In this document: piece after piece, positions 18,565-26,680 of the stretch
How positions within the stretch are numbered: position 1 is the first letter of the stretch
Layout of the letters: every line of letters starts with the position of its first letter
The notes under the pieces: model-generated
What the model saw: the letters and a program-made list of their open reading frames with translations, nothing else
Database searches by the model: none
What the model was told of the DNA's origin: nothing
NCBI RefSeq assembly: GCF_011193355.1
Contig: NZ_CP049780.1
Location: 3,092,169-3,156,168, forward strand
Length of the DNA: 64,000 nt
From: Streptomyces sp. JB150
GTDB taxonomy: Bacteria > Actinomycetota > Actinomycetes > Streptomycetales > Streptomycetaceae
Direction of reading: 5' to 3'
Position numbers and translations under genes: made by a program

Positions 18565-19410
18565 TCACTCCACGAACAGCCCGCGGGCCGCCGCCCGCGC
18601 GTCGAACTCCTCCAGCCGCGCCTGGGCGTCCGGCAGGTCGTCGCACATCGCCTCCAGCAGCACCCGCCCGAGCAGCATCGGCGCGCAGGCGGTGTCGAAG
18701 GCGAGGCCGGTGCCGACGGCGGCGGGCAGCAGCAGGTCGGAGACCTTGGCGACCGGGGCGAAGGCGGAGTCGGCGACGGTCACGACGGTCAGGCCGGCCT
18801 CCCTGGCGTGGCCGAGGGTGTCCACGACCTCGCGGGGGTGGCGGGGCAGCGCGAAGCAGAGCAGGGCGGTGGCGCCCGCGCGGACGGCGCCGTCGATGCG
18901 GTCCTGGAGCATCGTGCCGCCCTCGTTGAGCAGCCGTACGTCCGGGTGGACCTTGGCCGCGAAGTAGGCGAAGCCGTGCGCCTGGGCGGCGGCGGCGCGC
19001 AGACCGAGGACGGGCAGGGGCCGGCTCGCGGCGAGGACGCGGCCCGCGCGCTGCACCGGGCGCGGGTCGGCCAGCGCCTCGGCGAGGTGGCGGAGGTTCT
19101 CGATCTCGGCCTCGACGGCCTGCTGGTACTCGTTGAACGCCCCGGCGTCCGCGGCGGGCTGCTCGGCGGGGGCGACCTCGCGCAGGTGGCGGCGCAGCGC
19201 CGGGTAGCCGTCGAAGCCGAGGGCGACGGCGAAGCGGGTCACGGACGGCTGGCTGACCCCGGCCAGCTCGGCGAGTTCCACACTGGACAGGAACGGCACG
19301 TCGGCGGCGCGGCGCACCATGCTGTGCGCGATGCGGCGCTGGGTCGGCGTGAGCCGGTGCCCCTCGAAGAGCGCCTGCAGTCGTGCGGCAGGGCTGTCGG
19401 TCGGGCTCAT
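18565..19410 (-). CDS. MurR/RpiR-family transcriptional regulator
   Basis: A 281-residue regulator with an N-terminal HTH_6 domain (about 1-80; SVELAELAGVSQPSVTRFAVALGFDGYPALRRHL) and a C-terminal SIS sugar-phosphate-binding domain (about 115-260). RpiR-type proteins sense phosphorylated sugars or other phosphorylated ligands and mostly repress. The target is not known. A GTCTATTCA 9-mer about 110 bases upstream also occurs in the hutU/decarboxylase operator 5.8 kb away, which raises the possibility that this protein controls both; this is inference. The upstream region also carries a 15-base tandem repeat. The ATG at 19408-19410 has a GGGGGAGCAC purine stretch before it. Confidence 0.88.
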   Translation of the reverse strand: MSPTDSPAARLQALFEGHRLTPTQRRIAHSMVRRAADVPFLSSVELAELAGVSQPSVTRFAVALGFDGYPALRRHLREVAPAEQPAADAGAFNEYQQAVEAEIENLRHLAEALADPRPVQRAGRVLAASRPLPVLGLRAAAAQAHGFAYFAAKVHPDVRLLNEGGTMLQDRIDGAVRAGATALLCFALPRHPREVVDTLGHAREAGLTVVTVADSAFAPVAKVSDLLLPAAVGTGLAFDTACAPMLLGRVLLEAMCDDLPDAQARLEEFDARAAARGLFVE

Positions 19411-19425
19411 GCCGTGCTCCCCCTT

Positions 19426-19515
19426 GTCACCGGGTCCGGTCCGTCGTCACCGGGTCCGTCCTCGCCGGGCCTGTCGTCACCGGGTCCGGCGTCACCGGGC
19501 CCGTCGTCACCAGAT
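19426..19515. repeat. 15-base tandem repeat upstream of the rpiR-type gene
   Basis: Imperfect copies of GTCACCGGGTCCGTC start at 19446, 19461, 19476, 19491 and 19506, exactly 15 bases apart, with one more copy at 19426. They lie 15-100 bases upstream of the regulator start, within its leader. Confidence 0.8.
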
Positions 19516-19542
19516 CGTCTATTCAGATATCGGAAACTCTGC

Positions 19543-19591
19543 ATTCTCCTATGCAGCCGGGCAACAGATTCTCCTACGCGGCCGGGCAACA
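19543..19591. repeat. 24-base direct repeat in the divergent rpiR / membrane-protein region
   Basis: Copies at 19543-19566 and 19568-19591 differ at two positions; each starts ATTCTCCTA and ends CCGGGCAACA. They sit about 50-100 bases upstream of the gene at 19643. A 6-base inverted repeat CTGCAT/ATGCAG (19539-19544 and 19551-19556) overlaps the first copy. Confidence 0.75.
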
Positions 19592-19642
19592 CGGGGGTTG
19601 TCCCCAGTGCCGCCGCGTCCCCCGCTTCCTACCGTGGGGGTC

Positions 19643-20077
19643 ATGACCGGAATGGACGGGCGGGACACCGACCTGAAGAAAGAACTCGACGCCACGCTGC
19701 GCGCGCGGCACGAGCTGGGCGACGAGTACGAGCCGGCGCTGGTCGACTCCTTCCTGGAGAAGGTCGACCGGCGCATCGACGACGCGGTCGAGCGGCGGGT
19801 GCGGCGGCAGCTGGCCGAGCAGCAGCTGGCGGCGGCCCGGGAGACCCGGTCGCCGGACGGCTCGGACTCCTGGGGCGAGCGGTTCGGCTTCGGGATCGTC
19901 TCGCTGGTCCTGGCCGTGCCGCTGTCCGCGATCGGTGGGGGGATCGGGGGACTGCCCGGCCTGGTCACCGCGTGGCTGGGGATCGTCGGTGTGAACGCGG
20001 TCCAAGCGGCCCGTCTGCACCCCGGCCTGTTCGGCGGGCGCGGGCGGCGCGGCGACGGCTCCGGCCGGGAGGACTGA
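19643..20077 (+). CDS. Small membrane protein with N-terminal coiled coil
   Basis: A 144-residue protein. Residues about 8-75 are strongly charged and helical (ELDATLRARHELGDEYEPALVDSFLEKVDRRIDDAVERRV) and likely form a coiled coil; residues about 82-125 form two membrane spans (GFGIVSLVLAVPLSAIGGGIGGLPGLVTAWLGIVGV). The closing tail is Gly/Arg-rich. This looks like the conserved actinobacterial integral membrane proteins with an N-terminal helical head, but I cannot name a function. The ATG at 19643 is preceded by a G-run. It is divergent from the RpiR regulator, and a long hairpin follows its stop. Confidence 0.7.
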   Translation: MTGMDGRDTDLKKELDATLRARHELGDEYEPALVDSFLEKVDRRIDDAVERRVRRQLAEQQLAAARETRSPDGSDSWGERFGFGIVSLVLAVPLSAIGGGIGGLPGLVTAWLGIVGVNAVQAARLHPGLFGGRGRRGDGSGRED

Positions 20078-20111
20078 GCCCGGCCGGGGCGCCACGCGGG
20101 GAGACGACTTG

Positions 20112-20166
20112 CGCGGGGACCGCCGCACCCCCGTTTCCGGGGGGCGGGACGACGGCGGTCCCCGCG
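20112..20166 (+). terminator. Long hairpin terminator
   Basis: Arms of 14 bases at 20112-20125 (CGCGGGGACCGCCG) and 20153-20166, with an inner CCCCC/GGGGG stem, 35 bases after the stop of the membrane-protein gene. Confidence 0.8.
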
Positions 20167-20439
20167 AGGGACGCGGGCCGGGTCAGGGCCGGGCTGGCGC
20201 GTCCGTGGCGTCCATGGAGGTCCGGGAGCCGCTCCGGAGGTCCTTGGCGCCGCTGGTCGCCGGTCGGAGCGGGGAGCCGCTCCCGCCCCTGCCGACACCC
20301 CTACTCTGCCTGTCCCGTGTTAAGCGGGTGCTGCGCGGACGTGACACCCTCGTACCGCTTCCGCGCGACCCAAACCCCCACAAGTCACCGCGAGTTCGCC
20401 ACCGACACCGGCGGTTCACCACGACGTCACCGTGCCGTC

Positions 20440-20700
20440 TCCCCGACTGCCCGGCATCGTCGACCGCCCGGGGAGGCCGCAAAGGCACCCCCGGCAGCCC
20501 CGCGTCGACGGCGCCCGGGGATACCCGCGAAGGCGCCCCGGCAGCCCCCGGCTGGCCGCGTCGACGGCCACCCGGGACGCCGCGAGAACGCACCGGCTGC
20601 CCCACGTCGTCCGCCGCCCCGAAAGGCCGCGAAGACGCCCGGCCGACCGGCGGCTCCGGTCGACCAGCGGCTCCGGCCGACCGGCGCCCCGCCGACCGAC
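20440..20700. repeat. Degenerate ~45-55-base GC-rich repeats downstream of cbs
   Basis: The 629-base gap 20078-20706 between convergent genes holds no gene. After the terminator, 20167-20439 shows nothing recognisable. From about 20440 the sequence is built of four or five imperfect units pairing CCGGCAGCCCC/CGTCGACGGC-like and CCGCGAAGGCGCC-like blocks. They translate to Pro/Arg-rich strings in all frames, without ribosome sites. Confidence 0.5.
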
Positions 20701-20706
20701 GCCCCC

Positions 20707-22095
20707 CTACTTGGCGTTCTTGGCAAGGAACGCGAGCAGGTCCTGACGGCTGACCACACCGGTCGGCTTGCCCTCGACGAGGACGATCGCGGCGTCCGCC
20801 TGGCCGAGCACGTTCATCAGGTCGCCGACCGGCTCGCCGGAGCCGACCTGCGGCAGCGGCGCGCACATGTGCTTCTCCAGCGGGTCGTCGAGGGAGGCGC
20901 GCTGGGCGAACAGCGCGTCGAGCAGCTCGCGTTCGACGATCGAGCCGACGACCTCGGCGGCCATGACGTCGGGGTGACCGGCGCCCGGCTTCACCACCGG
21001 CATCTGGGAGACGCCGTACTCGCGCAGCACCTCGATGGCCTGGCCGACCGTCTCGTCCGGGTGCATGTGGACCAGCGACGGCATGGCGCCGTGCTCCTTG
21101 TGCTCCAGCACGTCGGCGACGCGGGCGCTGGGGCCGGCGTCCTCCAGGAAGCCGTAGTCGGCCATCCACTCGTCGTTGAAGATCTTGCTGAGGTAGCCGC
21201 GGCCGCTGTCCGGGAGGAGCACGACGACCACGTCGTCCTCGGTCAGCCGCTCGGCGACGCGCAGCGCGGCGACGACCGCCATGCCGCAGGAGCCGCCGAC
21301 CAGCAGGCCCTCCTCCTTGGCGAGGCGGCGGGTCATCTGGAAGGAGTCCTTGTCGGAGACGGCGACGATCTCGTCGGCGACGGTCCGGTCGTAGGCGGTC
21401 GGCCAGAAGTCCTCACCGACGCCCTCGACGAGGTACGGCCGGCCGGAGCCGCCGGAGTAGACGGAGCCCTCGGGGTCGGCGCCGATGACCTTCACCCGGC
21501 CGTCGCTGGCCTCCTTCAGGTAGCGGCCGGTGCCGGAGATGGTGCCGCCGGTGCCGACGCCCGCGACGAAGTGGGTGATCCGGCCCTCCGTCTGCTCCCA
21601 CAGCTCGGGACCGGTCGAGTGGTAGTGCGACAGCGGGTTGTTCGGGTTGGAGTACTGGTCCGGCTTCCAGGCGCCCGGCGTCTCGCGGACCAGGCGGTCG
21701 GAGACGTTGTAGTACGAGTCCGGGTGCTCGGGGGCGACCGCGGTCGGGCACACGACCACCTCGGCGCCGTAGGCGCGCAGCACGTTGATCTTGTCCGTGG
21801 AGACCTTGTCCGGGCAGACGAAGATGCACTTGTAGCCCTTCTGCTGGGCCACGATCGCCAGGCCGACGCCCGTGTTGCCGCTGGTCGGCTCCACGATCGT
21901 GCCGCCCGGCTTCAGCTCCCCGCTCCGCTCGGCCGCCTCGATCATCCGCAGGGCGATGCGGTCCTTCACGGAGCCGCCCGGATTGAAGTACTCCACCTTG
22001 GCCAGGACGGTCGCCCTGATGCCCTTGGTCACGCTGTTGAGCCGCACCAGCGGGGTGTTGCCGACGAGGCTGATCATCGAGTCGTGGAACTGCAC
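20707..22095 (-). CDS. cbs: Cystathionine beta-synthase
   Basis: A 462-residue PLP enzyme joining serine and homocysteine to cystathionine, the entry to reverse transsulfuration. The catalytic core (about 1-325) shows VGNTPLVRLN, Lys44 in NPGGSVKDR as the PLP lysine, PTSGNTGVGLA and the phosphate-binding GTGGTISGT. Two CBS domains follow (about 340-462; QMPVV and GVVSRQDLLAFL), which set it apart from plain cysteine synthases. The start is GTG at 22093-22095 with GGAGA six bases upstream; a longer frame to 22290 adds a non-conserved Pro/Arg-rich extension and is rejected. It is divergent from an SGNH hydrolase gene. Confidence 0.93.
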   Translation of the reverse strand: MQFHDSMISLVGNTPLVRLNSVTKGIRATVLAKVEYFNPGGSVKDRIALRMIEAAERSGELKPGGTIVEPTSGNTGVGLAIVAQQKGYKCIFVCPDKVSTDKINVLRAYGAEVVVCPTAVAPEHPDSYYNVSDRLVRETPGAWKPDQYSNPNNPLSHYHSTGPELWEQTEGRITHFVAGVGTGGTISGTGRYLKEASDGRVKVIGADPEGSVYSGGSGRPYLVEGVGEDFWPTAYDRTVADEIVAVSDKDSFQMTRRLAKEEGLLVGGSCGMAVVAALRVAERLTEDDVVVVLLPDSGRGYLSKIFNDEWMADYGFLEDAGPSARVADVLEHKEHGAMPSLVHMHPDETVGQAIEVLREYGVSQMPVVKPGAGHPDVMAAEVVGSIVERELLDALFAQRASLDDPLEKHMCAPLPQVGSGEPVGDLMNVLGQADAAIVLVEGKPTGVVSRQDLLAFLAKNAK

Positions 22096-22310
22096 CGTTG
22101 TCTCCGGTTGCTGCAAAAGAAGTGGTCGTGGTGCCGCCAGCCTAGGCCCTTTCGCCCCATTCCCGTCGTCGCCCGCGGGGCGCCCCCCCGGCGGGCGGGA
22201 ACGCGGCGGCGGGGCCACAGTGAGCGGTCGTTCACTCACCGTTGCGATTGGCGGACGCCCGGTACGGGGCAAGGAGTGGTTGTACGGCAACGAGGAGGTG
22301 GCGGCGACGC

Positions 22311-23354
22311 ATGACCGGCATGTCGAGGGCGAGGGTGGCGCGGCGGATCGCGGCCGGCGCCGCGTACGGCGGCGGTGGCATCGGTCTGGTCGGCGCGGCC
22401 CTCGTCGGCCTGCTGCTGGCCGAGGCGCAGCTGGCCAGACGCCAGGTGCAGGCGAACGGCTCCTCGCCGTACGTGCCGAAGGCGGACGGCCTGTACGGCG
22501 GCGGCTACGCGACCCCGGGCGTGGAGCCGCTGCGGCTCACCCTGCTGGGCGACTCCACCGCGGCCGGGCAGGGCGTGCACCGGGCCGGGCAGACGCCGGG
22601 CGCGCTGCTGGCCTCCGGGCTCGCGGCGGTCGCGGAGCGGCCGGTGGAGCTGCGCAACGTGGCGGTGCCGGGCGCGATGTCGGACGACCTCGACCGGCAG
22701 GTGGCGCTGGTCCTCGCCGGTCCGCGGCCGGTGCCCGACGTGTGCGTGATCATGGTCGGCGCGAACGACGTCACCAACCGGATGCCGCCCACCCGCTCGG
22801 TCCGCCATCTGGCGGGGGCGGTCCGGCGGCTGCGGACGGCCGGTGCGGAGGTGGTCGTGGGGACCTGCCCCGACCTCGGCACCATCGAGCCGGTGCAGCA
22901 GCCGCTGCGCTGGCTGGCCCGCCGGGTTTCGCGCCAGCTGGCCGCCGCGCAGACCATCGGCGTGGTGGAGCAGGGGGGCCGTACGGTGTCGCTGGGCGAT
23001 CTGCTGGGCCCCGAGTTCGCCGAGCACCCGCGTGAGCTGTTCGGTCCCGACAGCTACCACCCCTCGGCCGAGGGGTACGCCACCGCCGCGATGGCCGTCC
23101 TGCCCACCGTGTGCGCCGCCCTCGGCCTGTGGCCGGCCGAGGAGGACCGCCCGGACCTCTCCCGCCGGGAGGGCTTCCTGCCGGTCGCCCGCGCCGCCGC
23201 CGAGGCCGCCTCGGAGGCCGGTACGGAGGTCACCGCGGCCATGCCCACGGGCCCGCGCGGCCCCTGGGCGCTGCTCAAGCGCCGGCGCCGGCGGCAGGTG
23301 GCGGCGGAGCACCTGGACGAACACGCGGACACGGGCAGCCAGGCGGGGGCCTGA
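22311..23354 (+). CDS. SGNH/GDSL-family hydrolase, membrane-anchored
   Basis: A 347-residue protein with one N-terminal membrane span (about 9-37; RRIAAGAAYGGGGIGLVGAALVGLLLAEAQ) and an extracellular SGNH esterase/lipase domain. Block I is LLGDSTAAGQG with the nucleophile Ser; block III is MVGANDVTN; block V is PDSYHPSAEGYATAA with the catalytic Asp and His, all present. Such enzymes deacylate or de-esterify lipids or cell-wall glycans; the substrate cannot be read. The C-terminal 70 residues are Ala/Arg-rich with a possible cytosolic or disordered role. The ATG at 22311 follows GAGGAGG, at a slightly long spacing of about 12; ATG at 22320 is an alternative. Confidence 0.85.
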   Translation: MTGMSRARVARRIAAGAAYGGGGIGLVGAALVGLLLAEAQLARRQVQANGSSPYVPKADGLYGGGYATPGVEPLRLTLLGDSTAAGQGVHRAGQTPGALLASGLAAVAERPVELRNVAVPGAMSDDLDRQVALVLAGPRPVPDVCVIMVGANDVTNRMPPTRSVRHLAGAVRRLRTAGAEVVVGTCPDLGTIEPVQQPLRWLARRVSRQLAAAQTIGVVEQGGRTVSLGDLLGPEFAEHPRELFGPDSYHPSAEGYATAAMAVLPTVCAALGLWPAEEDRPDLSRREGFLPVARAAAEAASEAGTEVTAAMPTGPRGPWALLKRRRRRQVAAEHLDEHADTGSQAGA

Positions 23355-23483
23355 CGGCAGTGGGCGCCTGACGGCTGGCCAAACGGCGGGCGCCCGGCAA
23401 CCGTACGGCGACCCGCCCCGTGGGTACCCGGCAGTCAGCGCGTGGCCGTCCCGGCGGTGCGACCGCCCCGACCCCGCAAGGCA

Positions 23484-23497
23484 AGCAAGCGCTTAGA
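23484..23497. promoter_or_regulatory. AAGCGCTT palindrome upstream of the thiolase
   Basis: AAGCGCTT at 23487-23494 within AGCAAGCGCTTAGA, about 110 bases before the thiolase start. Similar CAAGCGCTTAG-type sites are common TetR-family operators of acyl-CoA metabolism genes in actinobacteria (recalled, not checked). Confidence 0.35.
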
Positions 23498-23601
23498 AAG
23501 TTGCGGTCCATGTCACACCGCGTACGTCGTGACCGCGCGCATACGTACGGGTAACTTCCCAACCAGCCCTGCCCGTCCACCCGTACCGCCATGGAGCCGT
23601 G

Positions 23602-24822
23602 ATGCCCGAAGCCGTGATCGTCTCAGCCGCCCGCTCCCCCATCGGCCGCGCCTTCAAGGGCTCCCTCAAGGACCTGCGCCCCGACGACCTCACCGCCACG
23701 ATCATCCAGGCCGCGCTCGCCAAGGTCCCCGAGCTGGACCCGAAGGACATCGACGACCTGATGCTCGGCTGCGGCCTGCCCGGCGGCGAGCAGGGCCACA
23801 ACCTGGGCCGGATCGTCGCCGTGCAGATGGGCATGGACCACCTGCCGGGCTGTACCGTCACCCGCTACTGCTCCTCCTCGCTCCAGACCTCCCGGATGGC
23901 CCTGCACGCCATCAAGGCCGGCGAGGGCGACGTCTTCATCTCCGCGGGCGTCGAGATGGTCAGCCGCAGCGTCAAGGGCACCTCCGACGGCATGCCCGAC
24001 ACCCAGAACCCGCTCTTCGCCGACGCCGTGGCCCGCACCGCCGCCGTCGCCGAGTCCGAGGGCGCCTCCTGGCACGACCCGCGCGAGGACGGCCTGCTGC
24101 CCGACCCGTACATCGCCATGGGCCAGACCGCCGAGAACCTGGCCCGCTTCTGGGGCGTCAGCCGCCAGGAGATGGACGAGTTCGGCGTGCGCTCGCAGAA
24201 CCTCGCCGAGGAGGCCATCAAGGCCGGCTTCTGGGAGCGCGAGATCACCCCTGTCACGCTGCCCGACGGCACGGTCGTCTCGAAGGACGACGGCCCGCGC
24301 GCCGGCGTCACCATGGAGGCCGTCTCCGGCCTCAAGCCGGTCTTCCGCCCCGACGGCCTGGTCACCGCCGGCAACTGCTGCCCGCTCAACGACGGCGCCG
24401 CGGCGCTGGTCATCATGTCCGACACCAAGGCCCGCGAGCTGGGCCTGACCCCGCTGGCCCGGATCGTCTCCACCGGCGTCTCCGGCCTCTCCCCCGAGAT
24501 CATGGGCTACGGCCCGGTCGAGGCGTCCAGGCAGGCCCTGGCCCGCGCCGGACTCAGCATCGACGACATCGACCTGGTCGAGATCAACGAGGCGTTCGCC
24601 GCCCAGGTGATCCCCTCCTACCGGGACCTGAACATCCCGCTGGAGAAGCTGAACGTCAACGGCGGCGCCATCGCCGTCGGCCACCCCTTCGGCATGACCG
24701 GCGCCCGCATCACCGGCACGCTCATCAACTCCCTCCAGTGGCACGACAAGCAGTTCGGCCTGGAGACGATGTGCGTCGGCGGCGGCCAGGGCATGGCGAT
24801 GGTCATCGAGCGCCTGAGCTGA
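23602..24822 (+). CDS. Acetyl-CoA C-acyltransferase (thiolase)
   Basis: A 406-residue thiolase that condenses two acetyl-CoA or cleaves 3-ketoacyl-CoA. The acylated nucleophile is Cys90 in [12 protein letters not shown]; the second-site motifs are [24 protein letters not shown] with the catalytic His, and CVGGGQGMA with the proton-transfer Cys. The ATG at 23602 is preceded by GGAG five bases away; a GTG directly before it is less likely. No beta-oxidation partner genes flank it, so biosynthetic or degradative direction is open. A palindrome typical of TetR operators lies upstream and a classical hairpin terminator follows. Confidence 0.93.
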   Translation: MPEAVIVSAARSPIGRAFKGSLKDLRPDDLTATIIQAALAKVPELDPKDIDDLMLGCGLPGGEQGHNLGRIVAVQMGMDHLPGCTVTRYCSSSLQTSRMALHAIKAGEGDVFISAGVEMVSRSVKGTSDGMPDTQNPLFADAVARTAAVAESEGASWHDPREDGLLPDPYIAMGQTAENLARFWGVSRQEMDEFGVRSQNLAEEAIKAGFWEREITPVTLPDGTVVSKDDGPRAGVTMEAVSGLKPVFRPDGLVTAGNCCPLNDGAAALVIMSDTKARELGLTPLARIVSTGVSGLSPEIMGYGPVEASRQALARAGLSIDDIDLVEINEAFAAQVIPSYRDLNIPLEKLNVNGGAIAVGHPFGMTGARITGTLINSLQWHDKQFGLETMCVGGGQGMAMVIERLS

Positions 24823-24865
24823 ACCGCACCCCTGGGTGACCGCCATACCACTCACCGTCACCTGA

Positions 24866-24902
24866 CGGCCCGGAACCCGGAAACCACCAGGGTTCCGGGC
24901 CG
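24866..24902 (+). terminator. Rho-independent terminator after the thiolase
   Basis: Perfect 13-base arms (CGGCCCGGAACCC) at 24866-24878 and 24890-24902 with an 11-base loop, followed by TTTTGTG; 44 bases after the stop. Confidence 0.92.
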
Positions 24903-25098
24903 TTTTGTGATCCAATCTCCCTCAGGATGTGACCTTTATCCCTCGGCACAGAGAACTCCGCAGGTCAGGGCGGTAACACCGGACACCCCCACCCCAAGGA
25001 CCTGTCCGTTTCGTGACGTTACGCACTGACAGCTGGTTAGTTCACCCCTCAAGCTGATGTAGGAAGTCGGGGGTCGACCTTGAACCGGGAGTACGTCA

Positions 25099-25863
25099 GT
25101 GAGCGCCATGCCGATCGCCCTGCTGGTCACCACGGCCGCCACCGGCGCCGTGGGCGTCGCCGTCCTGCGCACCCTCATGCAGCTGCGCCGCCAGGTCGCG
25201 GCCCTGCACGCCGAGCTCGCCGGGACCCGCGGGGCCACCGTCCACGTGCCCGCCGCGCGCACCACCGCGGACACGGACGAGATACGCGCGGCCGTGGCCG
25301 AGGCCCTCGCCGAGGAGCGTGAGCGCGAGCTGGCCGAGGCGCGCGCGTTCTGGGCGGCCCAGGAGGCCCGCGACATCTCCGACGCCCCGTCGTTGCTCTC
25401 CCTCGCCGACAGCGACTTCTTCCTGCCGCGCCAGGCCGACTTCATGGGACTGGAGCCGGTCGCCGAGCCCGAGGAGTTCCCCGGCGACTCGCCCGAACTG
25501 GCCGCCGCCCGCCGCCGCCACCCCTCCCACCCGGACTTCGTCCCGGTCGCGTCACCGGTCGTGAACGACCACGAACGCACCGTCGCGATCCTGGAGGAGC
25601 TGGCCGCCGCCCGCACCGCGCTCACCGACGTCCGCCCCGGCCCGCTCGGCACCCTCGACGTCTACGTCTTCGCCGACGGCACCACCCTGTGCATGACCCC
25701 GGGCCACCGCGAGACCGCCGAACGCCTCGCCGCCGCCCTCCAGGCCGGCCTGAGCCCGGTCCTGCTCGGCGGCTCCGGCATCTCCGGCGCGTACACCCTC
25801 ACCTTCGAGTGCGGCGACGAGAACGTCTACGTCCTGGCGGACCGGGTCATCGCGAGCCTGTGA
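25099..25863 (+). CDS. Conserved actinobacterial protein with N-terminal membrane anchor
   Basis: A 254-residue protein. Residues 4-24 form a single hydrophobic anchor (PIALLVTTAATGAVGVAVL), then an acidic coiled-coil-like stretch (about 58-95; AVAEALAEERERELAEARAFW) and a C-terminal region of about 90 residues with alternating strands (TLDVYVFADGTTLCMTPG and AYTLTFECGDENVYVLADRVIASL). I recognise no named domain. The start is GTG at 25099, eight bases after GGGAG. It stands alone: a terminator precedes it and a dispersed intergenic repeat follows it. Confidence 0.7.
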   Translation: MSAMPIALLVTTAATGAVGVAVLRTLMQLRRQVAALHAELAGTRGATVHVPAARTTADTDEIRAAVAEALAEERERELAEARAFWAAQEARDISDAPSLLSLADSDFFLPRQADFMGLEPVAEPEEFPGDSPELAAARRRHPSHPDFVPVASPVVNDHERTVAILEELAAARTALTDVRPGPLGTLDVYVFADGTTLCMTPGHRETAERLAAALQAGLSPVLLGGSGISGAYTLTFECGDENVYVLADRVIASL

Positions 25864-25882
25864 GGGCGCGGGTGACTCGCTG

Positions 25883-25917
25883 AAGGGGCGCGGGGAACGG
25901 CGCGACCAGCCCCACTC
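25883..25917. repeat. Dispersed Streptomyces intergenic repeat (GGGGCGCGGGGAAC type)
   Basis: A 35-base motif beginning AAGGGGCGCGGGGAACGGCG and ending CCAGCCCC plus ACTC. I recall near-identical motifs as recurring many times in Streptomyces intergenic regions. Here it lies between convergent genes (stops at 25863 and 25940), where its GGGGC/GCCCC ends can pair and may help terminate transcription. Confidence 0.6.
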
Positions 25918-25939
25918 ATCCGCACCCGGCGACGAGCCT

Positions 25940-26251
25940 TCAGACCCCCGCCTTCTTCTGCGCCTCCTCCACCAGCCGCACCGCCTCCGCCACCTCGGCG
26001 TCACTGCGCAGAACGACCGCGAGATCATGCGCGGCCACACTCACCTGGTCCGCCGCCGCGAACATCCCCGCGTCCGGCATGACCCGCGGCTCCACCCCGG
26101 GAGTCTCCAGCTCCTGCGCCCACCGGGCCAGCTCCCTGGCCAGCTCCAGCGCCGCCCCGGCGGCGCCGCGCTGCAGCCGGCTCTGCGGCGCGGCGCGCAG
26201 CCGGTCGGCGAAGTGATCCACGGCACGGCTCAAAGGCGTCGTATCAACCAC
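25940..26251 (-). CDS. Small all-helical hypothetical protein
   Basis: A 103-residue, mostly helical protein (LSRAVDHFADRLRAAPQSRLQRGAAGAALELARELARWAQELE and VAEAVRLVEEAQKK) with no membrane span or metal motif. Start is GTG at 26249-26251. Codon usage matches its neighbours. I recognise no family; the amphipathic helices suggest a dimer or a binding partner role. Convergent with the gene at 25099. Confidence 0.6.
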   Translation of the reverse strand: MVDTTPLSRAVDHFADRLRAAPQSRLQRGAAGAALELARELARWAQELETPGVEPRVMPDAGMFAAADQVSVAAHDLAVVLRSDAEVAEAVRLVEEAQKKAGV

Positions 26252-26376
26252 GCCGCGACCCTACGCCCCGCGCGGGGGCCGGTTCCAACGGACACCGGCA
26301 CTGTTGCCAACGGGCGAACGCTCAGGCACGGTGACCTGAAGGACCGGCTTACATCCCGTTGCGTATGGAGGCGCCG

Positions 26377-26601
26377 ATGTCCCAAGTCTTCTCCGAGGAG
26401 ACCCACCGCAATCTGCTCGCCCGCATCCCCCATTGCACCGGTCGTGAGGTGTCCGACTGGCTGCGCACCGTCGAAGAAGGCCCGGCGCTCCGCTTCGAGG
26501 AGAAGGTCAGCTGGCTGCGCCACGAGTACGACCTCGCGTACGGCCACGCCAAGGCGATCATCCACGAGTACGACCTGAGGAGGGCCGCGCGCCGGTTCTG
26601 A
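26377..26601 (+). CDS. DUF4287-like small protein
   Basis: A 74-residue protein. The core HRNLLARIPHCTGREVSDWL and SWLRHEYDLAYGHAKAIIHEYDLRRA match the DUF4287 pattern (TGxxxxxW and LKxxxxLxxGxAxAIVxE), a small helical domain of unknown role found alone or next to DUF5655. I start at the ATG at 26377, five bases after GGAGG; two upstream ATGs overlap that ribosome site. A hairpin shared with the convergent Bax-1-like gene follows. Confidence 0.75.
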   Translation: MSQVFSEETHRNLLARIPHCTGREVSDWLRTVEEGPALRFEEKVSWLRHEYDLAYGHAKAIIHEYDLRRAARRF

Positions 26602-26613
26602 CCCCGCGCACGG

Positions 26614-26648
26614 CGAAGGGCCCCTGGGGACGTCCCCGGGGCCCTTCG
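26614..26648. terminator. Bidirectional terminator hairpin
   Basis: Arms CGAAGGGCCCC-T-GGGGA (26614-26630) and its complement (26633-26648), 16 pairs with one bulged T and a 2-4-base loop, between convergent stops at 26601 and 26681. Confidence 0.85.
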
Positions 26649-26680
26649 TCATGTCGTCACCGCCTGGCGGCTGGGGCGGA

